This document shows positions 24,221 to 36,188 of a stretch of DNA of 64,000 nt, piece by piece (position 1 is the stretch's first letter; the number at the start of each line of letters is the position of its first letter). The DNA is from Utricularia gibba. Lineage: Eukaryota; Streptophyta; Magnoliopsida; Lamiales; Lentibulariaceae. Position numbers and translations under genes: made by a program. Under the pieces are notes generated by a model. It ran no database searches and was not told the DNA's origin. It saw nothing but the letters and a program-made list of their open reading frames with translations. The DNA is taken from positions 1,860,001 through 1,924,000 of the forward strand of contig NEEC01000020.1 in NCBI GenBank assembly GCA_002189035.1, written 5' to 3'.

Positions 24221-27200
24221 ACATACTCCATTCTTTCCTAATTTGTTTGCCATATAATACATAGAAATGCAGTTTAAATAAATTACAAAACACAAACTAC
24301 CAGGGCTCTCAATCCTTATCCAAAACACCTCTAAACCTCTTAAATTCCTTCTCCTCTACAATGATTTTCTTCTTTAGTTTTCTTGCTGGTATTACCCCCT
24401 TCGAAAACTTGTATGGATCATGTTTCTAAATCTCCTAAAATACAGCCTATATATCTCTCCATATACCTCATGCTAACCTTACATCTACAGTACACATGTG
24501 GCACATGCTACATACTTACACTGGCATTTTCCTGCTTGGTTGTTTTTCAAAACTTAAATACTTTAACTTGTCCATTAATTCCTTCAAATTATGGCCAGTA
24601 ACATCCCAAAGTCTAGCACACAATGCAACATTCTTCTTAGTTTGCCAACCGATATCTAGAAATGATGTTTGTATAAAGAAAAAAAATTAAAAACTAGAAG
24701 GTAAAGCCTTTAAAAGTTGACTGCTCACACTATTTTTGAATAAAAATACTGAGAAGGCCAAAGTTTAATATTAAATTATTTATTAAGTATCAATCCCAAC
24801 TCATATTTTATTTATATGAACTCAACTTTATTTCGATAATTTGGTATTTTTCAAAATTATATTCATAATACCGATCCAATACCCCCCCCCCCCCCCCCCA
24901 AAAAAAAAATTAAATAAAATATTGATAATGTTGTCATTGTCAATACCAATATCAAATACATTTAAAGGATTGTACCTATCAGCATAGAAAAATAATGAAA
25001 TATAGAGATAATCACATAAAAAGATATTTGCAAGTAAAACAGACATTTAGAACTTATCATCCCCTTTACACTAAACCAAATCAGTTTCATTTAAAATTAA
25101 AACCTTCCACTACTTCTCTGGTGTACTCCTACAAAGTTTCATGATTTTAGCAGTATGTCTCTATCAACCACACATACTACTTGCTGAATTCGCTGAATTC
25201 CTTGTTATCAAATTCCCCATGTTTTTCTCAAGTGCGTGCCTCCAGAATATTTTTCCTTTACATATTTTCTCTTCATAATTTCAATAAAGCCTATACTTAA
25301 TTTACACCAATGAGCTATATCTATCTTCACCATGTTAAACACTACGTTGAGGGTGCTTGCTCTTCCTTTTATAATTATTTGCTGCTCAATTTTTTTTAAT
25401 CCAAATCCTTAAAATGAGATATCTCACACCCATATTCTAGAGCTATGCAAACCTGGTACATAAAATGCACCAAAACCAAATCAAGCCACACCGCGAGAAA
25501 TGAATGAATTAACAAGGTCGGGGGCGAATCCAAAATGGGTTTTCCTGCAAGTTCATCAAGAAAAAGCTCTAGATCCCAATCGACCCAATCCCACATAGAT
25601 TCCAAAAAGCATAAGCTAGAAAACACAATATGAGCTTCAGCTACACCTTCGTAGCTCCAAATGCTAGGATTCGTTACAGACGCTCCTATGATAATCCAAT
25701 CTCTGCACGAAATTGTTATTCCTAAATGAGTCATGAAGGGTACAATGAACATACCCTGTCTCCACACAGAATCACAAGGATAAAAAACTGCTAATTCACT
25801 CAAAGTCATTCAGCCCAGCAACTAGAGCGGTATGCATTATATGGACATAAAATAACCAGCTGGTATCATTGAATACAACGGTATCAACACGTTACCGTGG
25901 AAAACCCATTAAAAATACCACTTTCTCAAGAAAAAAAAAAGACACGACGTAACTTTATTGCATTGGGAAAGACTAGCCTATGATTATCTTATGTACCTTT
26001 TTTGTTCAATGGATTATTTTCGTGTGTTTTTCTATTTTATTGATAGTATTAAAGAGAAGCAATTTTTTTCTATGAATAAATGTGGAGATCAGTAGGATTT
26101 ATTCGTAGAAATTTGAATGTTTTTCTTTTTTTCGAAATTGTTATACCATATGGATGTTTTTCTAAGGATAAAATGAATCTTATAGAGATAATGTTTTAAA
26201 AACAATAAAATAATAGTATTCCATTATCAAGTTTTTGCATGAAAGTGAAATTAAATAAGTATTTAGTTATTTTTTCTTTTAATTAAAATGATATTATTCC
26301 ATGCCTATTGGTATTCCCAAGTACCATTGTGAGGATTCAAGTTTTAAGAACTTTCTTTTTAATTTTCCATTTCTTTTGCTTCATATTAATTAAATATTAA
26401 GGCATTAAATTGATGCATTTGGAGGAAGGGTTGTTGCATTAGATTTGCATTATTTTGGATATATAGCAACTTGTGTTTAAGCTTTGGTGCTCATAATCTG
26501 GAGTAAGTAAAGAGAAACATGAAATATTCAAGTTTTAAATAACAGCCATTTAGATTTATCCAAGTGTAACAATGAAGTGATACTGCATGTTCATATTTTA
26601 CGTAAAATAAGAATGAGATATAGAAGAGCATTTATGTGATAGAATTTAGAGTTATTTTACTCATTTTCGAGTTGATTTGAAAAAGTGGAAAAAGGTAAGT
26701 ATGGTTGTTATCTAGTTGCGGCATTAGGTGTATGACTTATCTAATTTTTGAGCCTTTAGTACATTATCCAAGGTGAGTGAAGATGATTTAAAAGTGGTTT
26801 GGCATTTAAGGAGTTAAGGTAAATAGAATGATTGCTTTTGAAGCTTAATGCCTTTGAAATTGGTTTTTCTGTTATTTACATGACTATATGATATTGGTGC
26901 TTGATTTTGATTCCATGGTTATGATTTTGAATGTGTGCTTAGCATGAAAGTTGTTTATGTGTCTACTTTGTGAAGATTTTTACTTTGCATTAAAATTCTA
27001 ACAAGAGAATAAGTCATGATATTTCTACCGAACCTGCAACAATCTATTTTATTTTATGAAAGTGTTTTTGAGTCCCAAAGAAACGTGCATATCTTTCTTA
27101 TTTGAACTGATTTTCGTGTGGCCTTTTTTACTAAAGATATTCATCCCTGTTAGATTTAAGATGGTATTTCATGGTTATTGATTAAGAAACAAAAGCCAAA

Positions 27201-27299
27201 ATTGCTTGCTTTTGTAGCTTGTGCAACATGAATTATGATGTGCTATATGGTAAACAAGTTAAGAAAGAATGAAACAGGTAGGGACGCATATCTTCAACA
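24221..27299. other. Spacer between inverted repeat arms
   Basis: No gene is recognised. It contains an 18-base run of C followed by A10 at 24,882-24,909. It also contains a 137-residue minus-strand open frame at 25,396-25,809, rich in Trp, Ile and Leu, with no family I recognise. The rest is AT-rich. Confidence 0.4.
25396..25809 (-). other. Unidentified 137-residue open frame
   Basis: This is one of the longest uninterrupted frames in the window outside element remnants. It starts [16 protein letters not shown] and ends HFKDLD. It is hydrophobic and tryptophan-rich but has no clear signal peptide or repeated membrane segments. It sits between two inverted LTR-like arms and could belong to that element. 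Chance is possible because neighbouring sequence has few stops on this strand. No function is proposed. Confidence 0.25.
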
Positions 27300-28025
27300 A
27301 CATGATTGTACCATGGACACTACGGTTAATATCTCAAGTATGTTTGAGGTACCATATATAAGTGGAATGTCACAAAGTATGAAGATGAAGCAAGAAAGAT
27401 GTATATGATATGTTATGTATGGCTTGAGTTTATAGTTCTGTAGTCAAAGATGGCTCTCCTAACCATGGAACCATGTGTAAGGACACTTTATGTCTCTCTT
27501 ATCATAGTCTAATAATAATGTCAAAGTTGAACAGTCATGAGAAGTAAGAAAATATAGTTACGAGGACTCACAATGTATTTCAAGTTTTTTTTAAATACTT
27601 TTTATATTCTTTCTTACTATGTTTTATGATTTTAACTTGTTTCAAAACTCAAAAACATGACTACTCTTTTATTTATTTAATAAAATAAAAGGAGTTAGTA
27701 GAGATACAATGATCAATCAAGTTTTTTCGAGTTGTAGGATGTATGTATAGTAGCATACCTTGTTTGCTATGTGTGGCTGAGCATTATTTATGTATGTATG
27801 ATGTATGTTGCATTTTCAATCTATGTGATTATAAATTATGTGAGATATAGAACACTTGTATAGAGTCTTACGTTCGAGGTGTAATTACTTTACTTGTTTA
27901 CTTACATATTTACCCATTTTAATGTTTATGTATCACATATGGAAAGACAACTTAAGTTCTAATTTTTAGTTAGAATAGGGTGTTAACGACTCATTTTGCC
28001 CGAGTTCTGAAAGTGGGTCATGACA
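27300..28025 (-). repeat. LTR-like repeat, arm 2 (inverted)
   Basis: The reverse complement begins TGTCATGACCCACTTTC at 28,025 and runs leftward. It aligns with arm 1 (23,459-24,220). The pair could be two separately inserted LTRs in opposite orientation or the arms of a foldback-type element. Confidence 0.6.
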
Positions 28026-28489
28026 ACCTTCCTTCATTCTCTATCGAGATGAGATATAATGCGACTTAGTGAGAAATATTGGCTCAAATGAGATTTCTCT
28101 GTGTTTCTACCTTGATCGAGATATCCCTCTTTCGACTAATAAAATTCAAAATTGAATGTTTAATAGTCAGAGTGCAAACTGCAATTAGATACATTAACTG
28201 TTTGTTTGGGATTGGCCGCGACAATCATACATGTGTCACGTAGCCATTGTGAAGGTAAATGTCTAGCCCCTCACGCTTTGCTTTTTAGCTGAGAGAAAAA
28301 CAAAACCTATGCCGTGGCCACATGAATATTAAGAAACAATAACATGGAACCTTGAATTCCATATGAAAAAAAAAAATTTGTCAGGATTTGTTGCAAAAGA
28401 AAGGAATTAAATATCAACAATGTGTTATGAAATAAAGCACATTCCTAATTTTATCTTATCGATTTAGAATACTAGTAAGCATCACACAC

Positions 28490-29780
28490 ATTTTCGTTTT
28501 TACATAAAAAAACTCTTAACAATATATTAAAAAACAAGATCTAAAAAAAAGGCCGTGAAAAAAAAATATATTTTTCATTTGATCAAAAAGAAATTTTGGG
28601 AGTGTTGAATCAAATAAAAAAGAATCAATTTAAATTTTAAAAGGTTAAAAATATAAAGCAACGCAACCCCTATAGTATTTAAAGGATGACAATTTGATCA
28701 TTCACCCAATAAGTATAAATAGATTTTTTTTATGTTAATGGAATGAAGGGGTCAACTGTAACCCGTACTGTTGTTTTATTCTATTTCCATGTCTGTTTAT
28801 TTCATTTTTTTTTTGAGAAAATTACATAAAAAATTCTCAAGTTTATCATTTTGGAAACATTAATCTCTATTGTTTATAGTAAATGGCATAATTGATGTCC
28901 ATTTACACAATTGATCTCCATACATTTATTTAAAACAGATTAAATAAATTCACACAGTTTAATATACGCAGACAATAGATCTCTATAGCTATACGCTATT
29001 AGCATTTGTGATTTTCAATGTTTAACAAATATATGTAATCAATCCTCACTATTTACAAATTAGGTACAAATATTCTTATTGTTTTTTGGGGATTGATTTG
29101 TCAAATGTATAAAAAAATATGAATTAATTATGTGAATTGTTTTAAATATTATGAAACCATTTATGCCAAATTATTTATGTGAATGTATGAAATTATTGTA
29201 GACTAATTGTACCAATTTATAAAACAGTGAATACAAATTGCATCATTATTTGAAATAGTGAGAACTAATTATGTTAAATCATCTAAACAGTGGAGATGAA
29301 TGATAATGGATGGAGACTGATTTTTCAAAACCTCCAAAAATTGAGGACTAGTGGCAGCCAATGTTCTTTTCGAGAAAATTGACTATTCTCGATCATTTTA
29401 TTACATCAGATAGAAAACTGTTATATAATCGGTGAAAATATGTGAAATCGACAACAGAGTTTATGTATAAAGTATGGGAAAACCCATAGGGGTTGTGTCT
29501 GAAGATAAGGATTTATGGCAGCAAACCAAAGCACGGGTTTATGAAATTGTTGATGTTGTGGCATTTGAATGATAAAAAAGTAGATTTTAGCTCCTAGTTT
29601 AGTATTCTCTTAAATAGTAAATAGACAAAAACTCATAAGCTCTGGTTAGAGTTAATCTAAATCAGCCCATTATGTATATGATTCATTATGCCAACCATTG
29701 AACAGCATATTAGAAATACAAGATAACCAATTCGAAACATCACTAAATCCCCTGCTCAAATTGATAATGGATTTGTTTAT
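28490..29780 (+). repeat. Duplicated segment, copy 1
   Basis: This segment aligns in the same orientation with 40,600-41,290. Shared blocks include CATTTGATCAAAAAGAAATT, TCTGAAGATA, GATTTATGGCAGCAAA, GATTTTAGCTCCTAGTTTA and AACTCATAAGCTC. Copy 1 carries an extra insertion at 28,824-29,371. The nature of the duplicated unit is unknown. In copy 2 a frame ending ATYESVDLVAN is open; in copy 1 the matching frame is shifted. Confidence 0.75.
28824..29371. mobile_element. MITE-like insertion with 9-bp duplication
   Basis: This 548-bp insert is present only in copy 1 of the duplicated segment. It is bounded by the direct 9-mer GAGAAAATT (28,815-28,823 and 29,372-29,380). Its ends are loosely inverted: TTCTCAAG..TTTTGGAAACATTAATCTC against the complement of GGAGACTGATTTTTCAAAACC..TTGAGGAC. 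Interior palindromic phrases are frequent. A 9-bp duplication is typical of Mutator-type transposition, but no coding sequence is present. Confidence 0.6.
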
Positions 29781-31079
29781 GTCTTTTGTTCAAATTGAAT
29801 TTGAAAGGGGAGTTTGTAACTACTTCTTTTTTTTTAAAAAAAGGGGGGGAGGTCAGAATTTTCTACATATACGTTTATACACAGGTTGTCTATTCCACAT
29901 TAGATATAGATAAAATAAGTAAAATATACTTTGTTATAATTAGTTGACCAAAAGAGTGTAGTGCGAACTATACAAGTTACCAATAACATTGATTCAATAG
30001 AGAAGACTCAACGTTTACAAAGTAAACATAAAAATAATGGAATCCACTATTTCTTTATCAGTTCCAAGCTAACGTCATATTTGAGAAATCTACAGAAATG
30101 CCCCCAAGTGTTTATACACATTAGCAAAAATACCCCAAGAGTTTACTATGATACTTCTGTAGCGCAACTTCTCCCCAAAAGTACACACAGATGCAACAAT
30201 GCCCCTAAATGTTTGTATCCCTCAAGACAAACATATCATAAAACCAAAATCACTAGAAATCACCATTCACCTAGTAGCATTCTTGAATGTTCAAGGAAAA
30301 AAATGCAAACTAGAAAAATACATCATTAGTCAATCTTCTATGAGATTCTGAATCAATACATTTTTTTTTTCAAAAGCGAGTCATGAAATTCAGTACATCT
30401 CAACAAATGTTTTCGAAGTATATAGGATATTTTAAGAAGTAAACATCTTTGTTATTAGGCAAAGAATAGGAAAGGTTATTTCATAAATGAAACTATACCT
30501 AAAAGGGCTATTTTAATAGCAGCAATAGGATTCTAGATGCTAATATCAATAGATTAAGAATTGCTCAAATTAACCTCAATGGAAAGAGTGCTTTTGCAGC
30601 TAAAATAAATTAAAACTATGCAACATACTCAATCAAACATAAAATTGGCAATTGGAGTGTAAACATTGGAGATGAACTAACTATCAAAACAGAAGGAAAA
30701 AAAGGGGAGGACCACACCTATGAGAATGATCCATATTTTATTTCCACTTAGTCAGCAGAGAGACTTTGTCTTGATGTGTTGGAGGATGATCTTCTGTTGA
30801 GCTATCTTCATTGTCCAACATGCTGCCCTTGAAGTCACCTCCATTCATCAGTTCAAGCTTAGTTTTAATGAACTCAAAGGTGGCAACTACGAGACGCATG
30901 TTCATGATATTTGTCAATTGAAGTTTGGAGGGGGCAATGCTGAACATTGATTTCATGATCATTAAGTAGCTCCCACAATGATATTTTACAGAACTATGTT
31001 TTATGCAGCCCTGATAGATAGGATCTTTGATCATGGAAATGACACTTGTAGAATCACACTTCAGAGTGTAGGATGCTCA
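29781..31079. other. No gene recognised
   Basis: The open frame at 29,961-30,329 (122 residues, Lys/Thr/His-rich) and the minus-strand frame at 30,738-31,034 show no domain. Phrases such as ATGCCCCCAAGTGTTT and AATACCCCAAGAGTTT (30,090-30,145) look like an internally repeated short motif of a MITE. The last 300 bases may be upstream Copia gag sequence. Confidence 0.35.
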
Positions 31080-32830
31080 ATGTACGCATTGTTTTTAGTT
31101 TGAACATGTTGAAAAATTATGCCCCTTGAAGAAGACTAATGCTAACATGACTATAGTTGATTGTATCCCCACACCTAATGAAGGTCTCGCTTTGGTTTCC
31201 ATTTTTGAAGGTATTAACCAACATCAAGATGGTGCTATTAGTCCTCTTATTTGTCTCAATTCTGAGTTTGCACATGGTTGGTTCATTGATAGTGATTGCA
31301 CAAGCCATATGATAGATAACAAAAATTATTTCACCATTTTGAATTCTTCCTTCAAATCCATTGGGATCGGAATTGGTGGTAAAATACTTGATGTTGAAGG
31401 TGTTGGCATAATTATTTTGAAATCTATTTTTGGCTCTAGATTACTCACTACTGTGCTTTATGTGTCAAGACTTGGAGCAAGCCTACTTAGTGTGGGGCAA
31501 TTAATTGTTTTTAAAGATAATCATTATGAAATTTTTTATCAAAAACGGAATTTCCTCTTTTCAATCCTGAAAAAAATCGAAACTTCACTCTGGATTTTCA
31601 TGCTTTTCCAACAAACACAAGTGATGAGACTACACTTTGACATCTAAGGTTTAGTCATTTGAGTTCTGAATATATGAGTATTATGTTGAACAAACAAGTG
31701 GTCAACGATTCACCTTCTTTTAAACTTGAGTTTCCTCAAATTTGTTCAACTTGTCAATGTGGCAAGCTTCAACAAAATAATTTTATTTCATCCTCCTTCA
31801 AGACATCTGTGAGATTGGAATTAATTCAAAGTGATCTTTGTGGATTGTTTCCTATCTCTTCCTTAGGTGAAAGCAAGTATTTCTGGTCCTAGTTGATAAC
31901 TATAGTCAATAATGTTGGATTTACTTACAGTATAAATTTGAAGTATTTGCAACACTCAAGGAATTTCAACCACATGTGGAAAACAAAACTCATGTATGAT
32001 CAAGGATTCTATAGGGACAATGAGACTGAATTTGTCAACTCCATAAAAGAATGTGGGATCATACATCATTTGACACTTCCTTACACCCCGCAACAAAATG
32101 AGGCTTTAGAAAGGAAGAACAGGAGCATTCTAAACATGACTCGTTGTTTGTTATTTGAGATAGAATTACCATATTTTCTTTGGGCTGAAGTACCATCAAC
32201 GGTTATATCTTTGCAGAATCGTTAACCTTGTAAAGCATTGTCCTTCTCCACTTCATTCGAAATATGGCATTCCAACAAAACTTATGTAAAGTTCGTAAGA
32301 GTATTTGGCAGTGTTTGTCATTGAAAGATGTAATCTTTCTCTTGAACCTGACACACTATATGAAGCTTTATCTTCCCCAATTTGGAAAGCTGCTATAAAG
32401 AAACTCATAATGATTAACAAGTATCATACTTGAGAAATTGTTGATACTCCTGATGATAGGAAAATCATTGGCCTTAATGGATTTTCTGTGTCAAGTTAAA
32501 CACAGATGGGCCTCTTGGCAAATATAAAGCTAGATTGGTGGTTAAGAGCTATGATCAAGTTGAAGGTGTTGATTATATTGAGACTTTCGCACCAGTTGCT
32601 CATTTTGATACCATGTGAGTTCTTTTGGCTAAGTCTTCTCTCTTCAAATGGACAATCTAACAATTCGATGTTAAGTCTTCATTTTTGAATGGTGAACTTG
32701 AGAAGGAGATATATGTCACTCAACGTTCAGGTTTTGAGAAGGCAAATATGGTTACATTTACCATATGTATTGAGAAGGCAAATATGATTACATTTACCAT
32801 ATGTAACTGAAAGGCAAAGACATGTTCAAA
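31080..32830 (+). pseudogene. Third Copia pol remnant
   Basis: Copia domains appear in order in broken frames. Protease region: WFIDSDCTSHMIDNKNYF (usual WILDSGASxHM), with the catalytic Ser/Gly context altered to DSDCTSHM. GAG-pre-integrase: FSHLSSEYM and CSTCQCGKLQQNNF. Integrase: LIQSDLCGLFPISSLGESKYF, HHLTLPYTPQQNEALERKNR and [39 protein letters not shown] and FLNGELEKEIYVTQ. Stops occur after most blocks. The element breaks off near 32,830 after a short tandem duplication. Its LTRs were not found. Confidence 0.85.
32734..32805. repeat. 36-bp tandem duplication
   Basis: Two adjacent 36-bp units, each starting TTGAGAAGGCAAATATG, differ at one base. They lie at the end of the Copia RT fragment and probably arose by replication slippage. 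Confidence 0.85.
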
Positions 32831-32984
32831 GCTTGGATTCAATGTTCATTGAATGAGGATTGATGGTTTTCGCAATTTTTCATTTTGAATCTCTAAACTA
32901 AATATATATGTGAATACTTCCGAATTATAAGAGCCAATTCCACTTTAGTACTACCTAAAAATGAGATTCTTGCAGAATCCAAGT

Positions 32985-33374
32985 TTGTTGCTCAAAACGT
33001 TTTTAGACGTGTCTCGGCGGATTCCTTGATCATTTGATCCAAGAAGAGAATTTGCTGTAAATCCATGAACTTTTCTAGAATAATTTTCAAGGAGTCTTTC
33101 TATGGAATTTTCCACAAATAATCATTTTTTTTTGTGCTCTTTCCATTTGAAGTGGTTTGATGGTTTGGCTTTCTTCACAAATTATAATAGAGTAAGCCTG
33201 ACTTACATTCGACAAAGATTTCATAGAGAATATAGGAGTGATGCAATAAAAAGAACTTCATGTCATATAACAATTGTATTGAAAGATATTTTTTTAGATA
33301 AATATGAAATGTTTCCATTCTTCGAAAAAAAAGGCATTATCCCCCTCCCAGGTTTTAAAGATATAAATTCTTTA
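32985..33374 (-). pseudogene. cemA: Chloroplast cemA fragment
   Basis: Minus-strand translation at about 32,985-33,100 reads KIILEKFMDLQQILFLDQM then IKESAETRLK. This matches the plastid envelope protein CemA (usual ILEKFIELEELLFLDEMIKEY.ETHL). The plus-strand DNA GATCATTTGATCCAAGAAGA also aligns with the better-preserved cemA copy at 47,690-47,770. The rest of the interval, including an open plus-strand frame at 33,102-33,389, may be further plastid sequence but is not identified. Confidence 0.55.
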
Positions 33375-34868
33375 GGGCTCGTTTGCTAGGTAGGTTTATG
33401 GGTTGAACCCACATTAAACACTAGGCTTTAACAAAAAGAGATTGTTTGGTAACTCAGTTTTGCAATACTCGGGTGTCTTTGAGATTGAACATTAAACCTT
33501 TATCCTCTTCTTCTTCTAAACTCATCCCATTGTGATCCTTACTCTAAAAAAAAAGGAATCTTACCTATTGACAAGTTGGTGCAGCTATTCATTTCTTTCA
33601 GCTGGTTAACGAAGACATCAAGTTCTAGCACTGACCTCTTCTTACTCATTTTAGTAGACTCCACAGCACGATCAGCCTCAAATGATGCTTTGGCTCAGTT
33701 TTTATTCTAAATCCTACATGGATCTACTGAAAATATAGAAAAAGCTTCAAAAATCGGAATATCATCAGTCCAATGGTGGTCACATGGTGTTTCTATATAC
33801 TCTAAATAGTTGGTTGCTTCCACATAATTTGCAACTTATGTAAAGACTTCATCTTTCATTAATTCAACAACTTGAGGATCATTCTCTACAAATTCACCAT
33901 TGACTCTATCCTTACCAAAAATGAAGCACCAATCACTATAAAAAGACCACTACTTGAACCTCAAAATGTTATACAGCTTCTCATTGTATTTCAAGTAAGA
34001 CAAGACAACAAAATTAGTAATGGTAGCAGAACATAACAACAAAAAGATAAAGAAGGATGCTCCAACACTACTTCCTTGAATTCCATCCACATATCTTCAG
34101 ATGCATCCAACATATTGGTCACATTTGTTAAAACCCGTGCCTGATTTGTTCAGAAAATCATAAATAATGTGATGATCCTTCTACCAATTATATACCTTCA
34201 ATTGAAGATGAGGTGTGGTTGGAATATTTGAACCTGGACTGAGATTGAGAAAAGATTCTTCAAGTGCTTGGAGATAATTTCCTTTAAAACCATTTTCTGC
34301 CCTTCAACCTCCATCTAAAATTTCTATCAAAGCTTGTACCAAAAATGCTCTCATCAAGCTTCCATTGGTGTTTCGTCTTTACATGTTCATCACTCTTCTT
34401 GGATGATAGTTCAACCATTTTCCCTGTCTAAAACCAAGATCAGAATTGAATGAAGACAAAACAGAAAATCTAGATCTTGATGTTCCTTACCCCAATTCCT
34501 CACCCAATACAAATTGAATTCGTTGCCAGCTTCATTTTTATAATGTGAAAAACCAGACATATTGGCAGAAAGTGAAATGATTTTGGTGGATAATTGTAGT
34601 ACCACTACAAAAGAGTGGAAAAAATTGACACCAGTAAAAGGACAAAAATGAATATTCTACATAATTATAGAATTACAGTTAGTATTTCAACATACAATAT
34701 TCTGAACCATCCAAACTTAATCAATCATACAAGATCAATAAATTTATTAAACCATAATAATTTAAGCACACCTATCAAACAAACACATTTATTTTAACTA
34801 ATATCCATGAAATTATTTATACTAATAATATAAACCCTAATAAACTAAAACACGTAACAAACGAGCCC
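33375..34868 (-). mobile_element. PIF/Harbinger-like element
   Basis: This 1,494-bp insert has terminal inverted repeats GGGCTCGTTTGCTAGG (left) and GGGCTCGTTTGTTACG (right, reverse complement). It is flanked by the 3-bp duplication TTA (33,372-33,374 and 34,869-34,871). GGGC-starting ends with TTA/TAA targets are the hallmark of PIF/Harbinger transposons. Minus-strand frames (about 34,340-33,850) contain AFLVQALIEILDGG, NGFKGNYLQALEE and YDFLNKSGTGFNKCDQYV. This is the Myb/SANT-like DNA-binding domain of the element's accessory ORF1 protein. No DDE transposase is visible, so the copy is non-autonomous. It sits inside chloroplast-derived DNA. Confidence 0.8.
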
Positions 34869-34930
34869 TTATTATCTATTAAACACTCCTAGGGAAATCC
34901 ATGAACTCAATTATTCTTGTGGAATGTGGA

Positions 34931-35040
34931 TGCCATTATAGTCATTACTAGGAATCTTCCTTAGGATCCCAAGTATTGGGTCAATCAAAACTTTGATTCT
35001 TTCTAAGCAATTCATTTTCACGCCGATATATGTAGCAATT
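34931..35040 (-). pseudogene. accD: Chloroplast accD fragment
   Basis: Minus-strand sequence reads ERIKVLIDP and, one frame over, NTWDPKED. This matches the AccD stretch DRIELLIDPGTWDPMDED at the start of the carboxyltransferase domain. The DNA GAAAGAATCAAA..TTGATTGACCC is nearly identical to the same region of the larger accD copy at about 51,905-51,935. Only about 100 bases are recognisable, so this is tentative. Confidence 0.5.
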
Positions 35041-35699
35041 AGAGAATGAATATGCTTATTGGATTTGGGATACCGAGAAGACTCATTCTTTTGCTTTTTT
35101 GAGCTAATAAAAATGACTTTTTATTCTATGGGGTGTAAGCAGGAGGTGTAGTACAAGGCTTGTGATGTAGAGCTTTGTTGCTGTGCGAAAGGAATAGTAT
35201 TCAATCTTGAGAATGAGAATGTGAAAGATGATGAAGAGTTAACCGAAATGGGTCAAAGTTTAGAGAGTTTATTTAGACTGAATAATGTGATTACTTGATA
35301 CACTTGTACCTATTATTCATTTGCTCACCTTCTTCCTCTTTTTAGTTTGGCATTCAAGCTATAAGGCTTCAATTGGGATTGATCAAGAAAGATCTCTTGT
35401 TCTTAATATATAATTGGATTCACATATGTTTGATAGCAATGAGTTTTAATATATTAGGTGTATCTGTATTTTTAGAAACTTTAATATTTATGATTATTTC
35501 AATTTCAACAAAATGATCGATGCAGTTGAGTCTGAGTAATATATATCTTCCTTCGATGCTATGCAGGTATTAGAGTAGTATAACACTTTCATCTGAGGGA
35601 AATAGGAAAGTTATGCTCATAGGTACATAATCAATAGATAACTTTTTCTTATGGCATAGATATGTAGATATATTGTATTGTGTATCCTGAACAAAGAAT
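35041..35699. other. No gene recognised; probably organelle-derived
   Basis: The stretch lies between an accD fragment and a trnG fragment and may contain plastid spacer DNA, but I identify no specific gene. Confidence 0.3.
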
Positions 35700-35770
35700 A
35701 CAGATATAGTTGAATGGCAAAATTTCTCTTTGCCAAGGAAAAGATGCGGGTTCAATTCCAACAAATCAGT
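35700..35770 (+). pseudogene. trnG-GCC: Chloroplast trnG-GCC fragment
   Basis: The text GATATAGTTGAATGG, AATTTCTCTTTGCCAAGG and GATGCGGGTTCAATTCC matches the plastid glycine tRNA D arm, anticodon arm (GCC at 35,732-35,734) and T arm. The first acceptor bases and the final CGCTATCCGCC are lost or mutated, so the acceptor stem cannot form. It is a pseudo-tRNA of plastid origin. Confidence 0.75.
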
Positions 35771-36120
35771 ACTATGGATCAGGCTCACTAGAATTTGATC
35801 AATCCCTTTTTCTATGGTAAAGGGGGAGAAAAGAGATAATTTTTATTTTACTCAAGTAAGTAAAGTATGATTTGAAGTATATAATTTGATCAATTGAGTA
35901 AATCCTGCGATAGCAATGGAATCGGGGAGTGTATACACAATAAATAGTTCTTTTCTATGAGATTGGTATTAGTTAATACTAGAATTTTCATGATCTCCTC
36001 GCCTAAGAATGTTCGCCCAATAATCCAAGTATAACTTTTTAATAAAAAAAATACATACACTGTTTTTGTGTTTTAGAGCCAACATTCTTGCATAATAAAG
36101 TTGAAGTATATATTTAATTA

Positions 36121-36188
36121 TCCATACGAGAAACCATATTTGACCTAGTTATACGAGGATTTTCAGTCCTCTGCCCAGGGATATCCAT
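36121..36188 (-). pseudogene. trnF-GAA: Chloroplast trnF-GAA fragment
   Basis: The reverse complement contains GCAGAGGACTGAAAATCCTC, the anticodon arm of plastid phenylalanine tRNA (GAA at 36,162-36,164). It is followed by a T arm resembling AGTTCAAATCTGGTT with changes. About eight bases of the D loop (GGTAGA region) are deleted, so the cloverleaf is broken. In the plastid trnF and trnG-GCC are not adjacent, which suggests rearrangement. Confidence 0.75.

Noticed and set aside
20476-24732. Possible hAT termini TAGGGGTGAGCA and TGCTCACACTA
   Set aside because: The ends match only partly and no 8-bp duplication is present, so I did not define element borders from them.
33102-33389. 95-residue plus-strand frame as a protein gene
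   Set aside because: It lies opposite and next to cemA-derived plastid sequence and shows no domain; it may be an antisense frame in organelle-derived DNA.
35700-35770. Functional glycine tRNA gene
   Set aside because: Both sides of the acceptor stem are mutated, so no cloverleaf can close.
36121-36188. Functional phenylalanine tRNA gene
   Set aside because: Part of the D arm is deleted and the T arm is altered.
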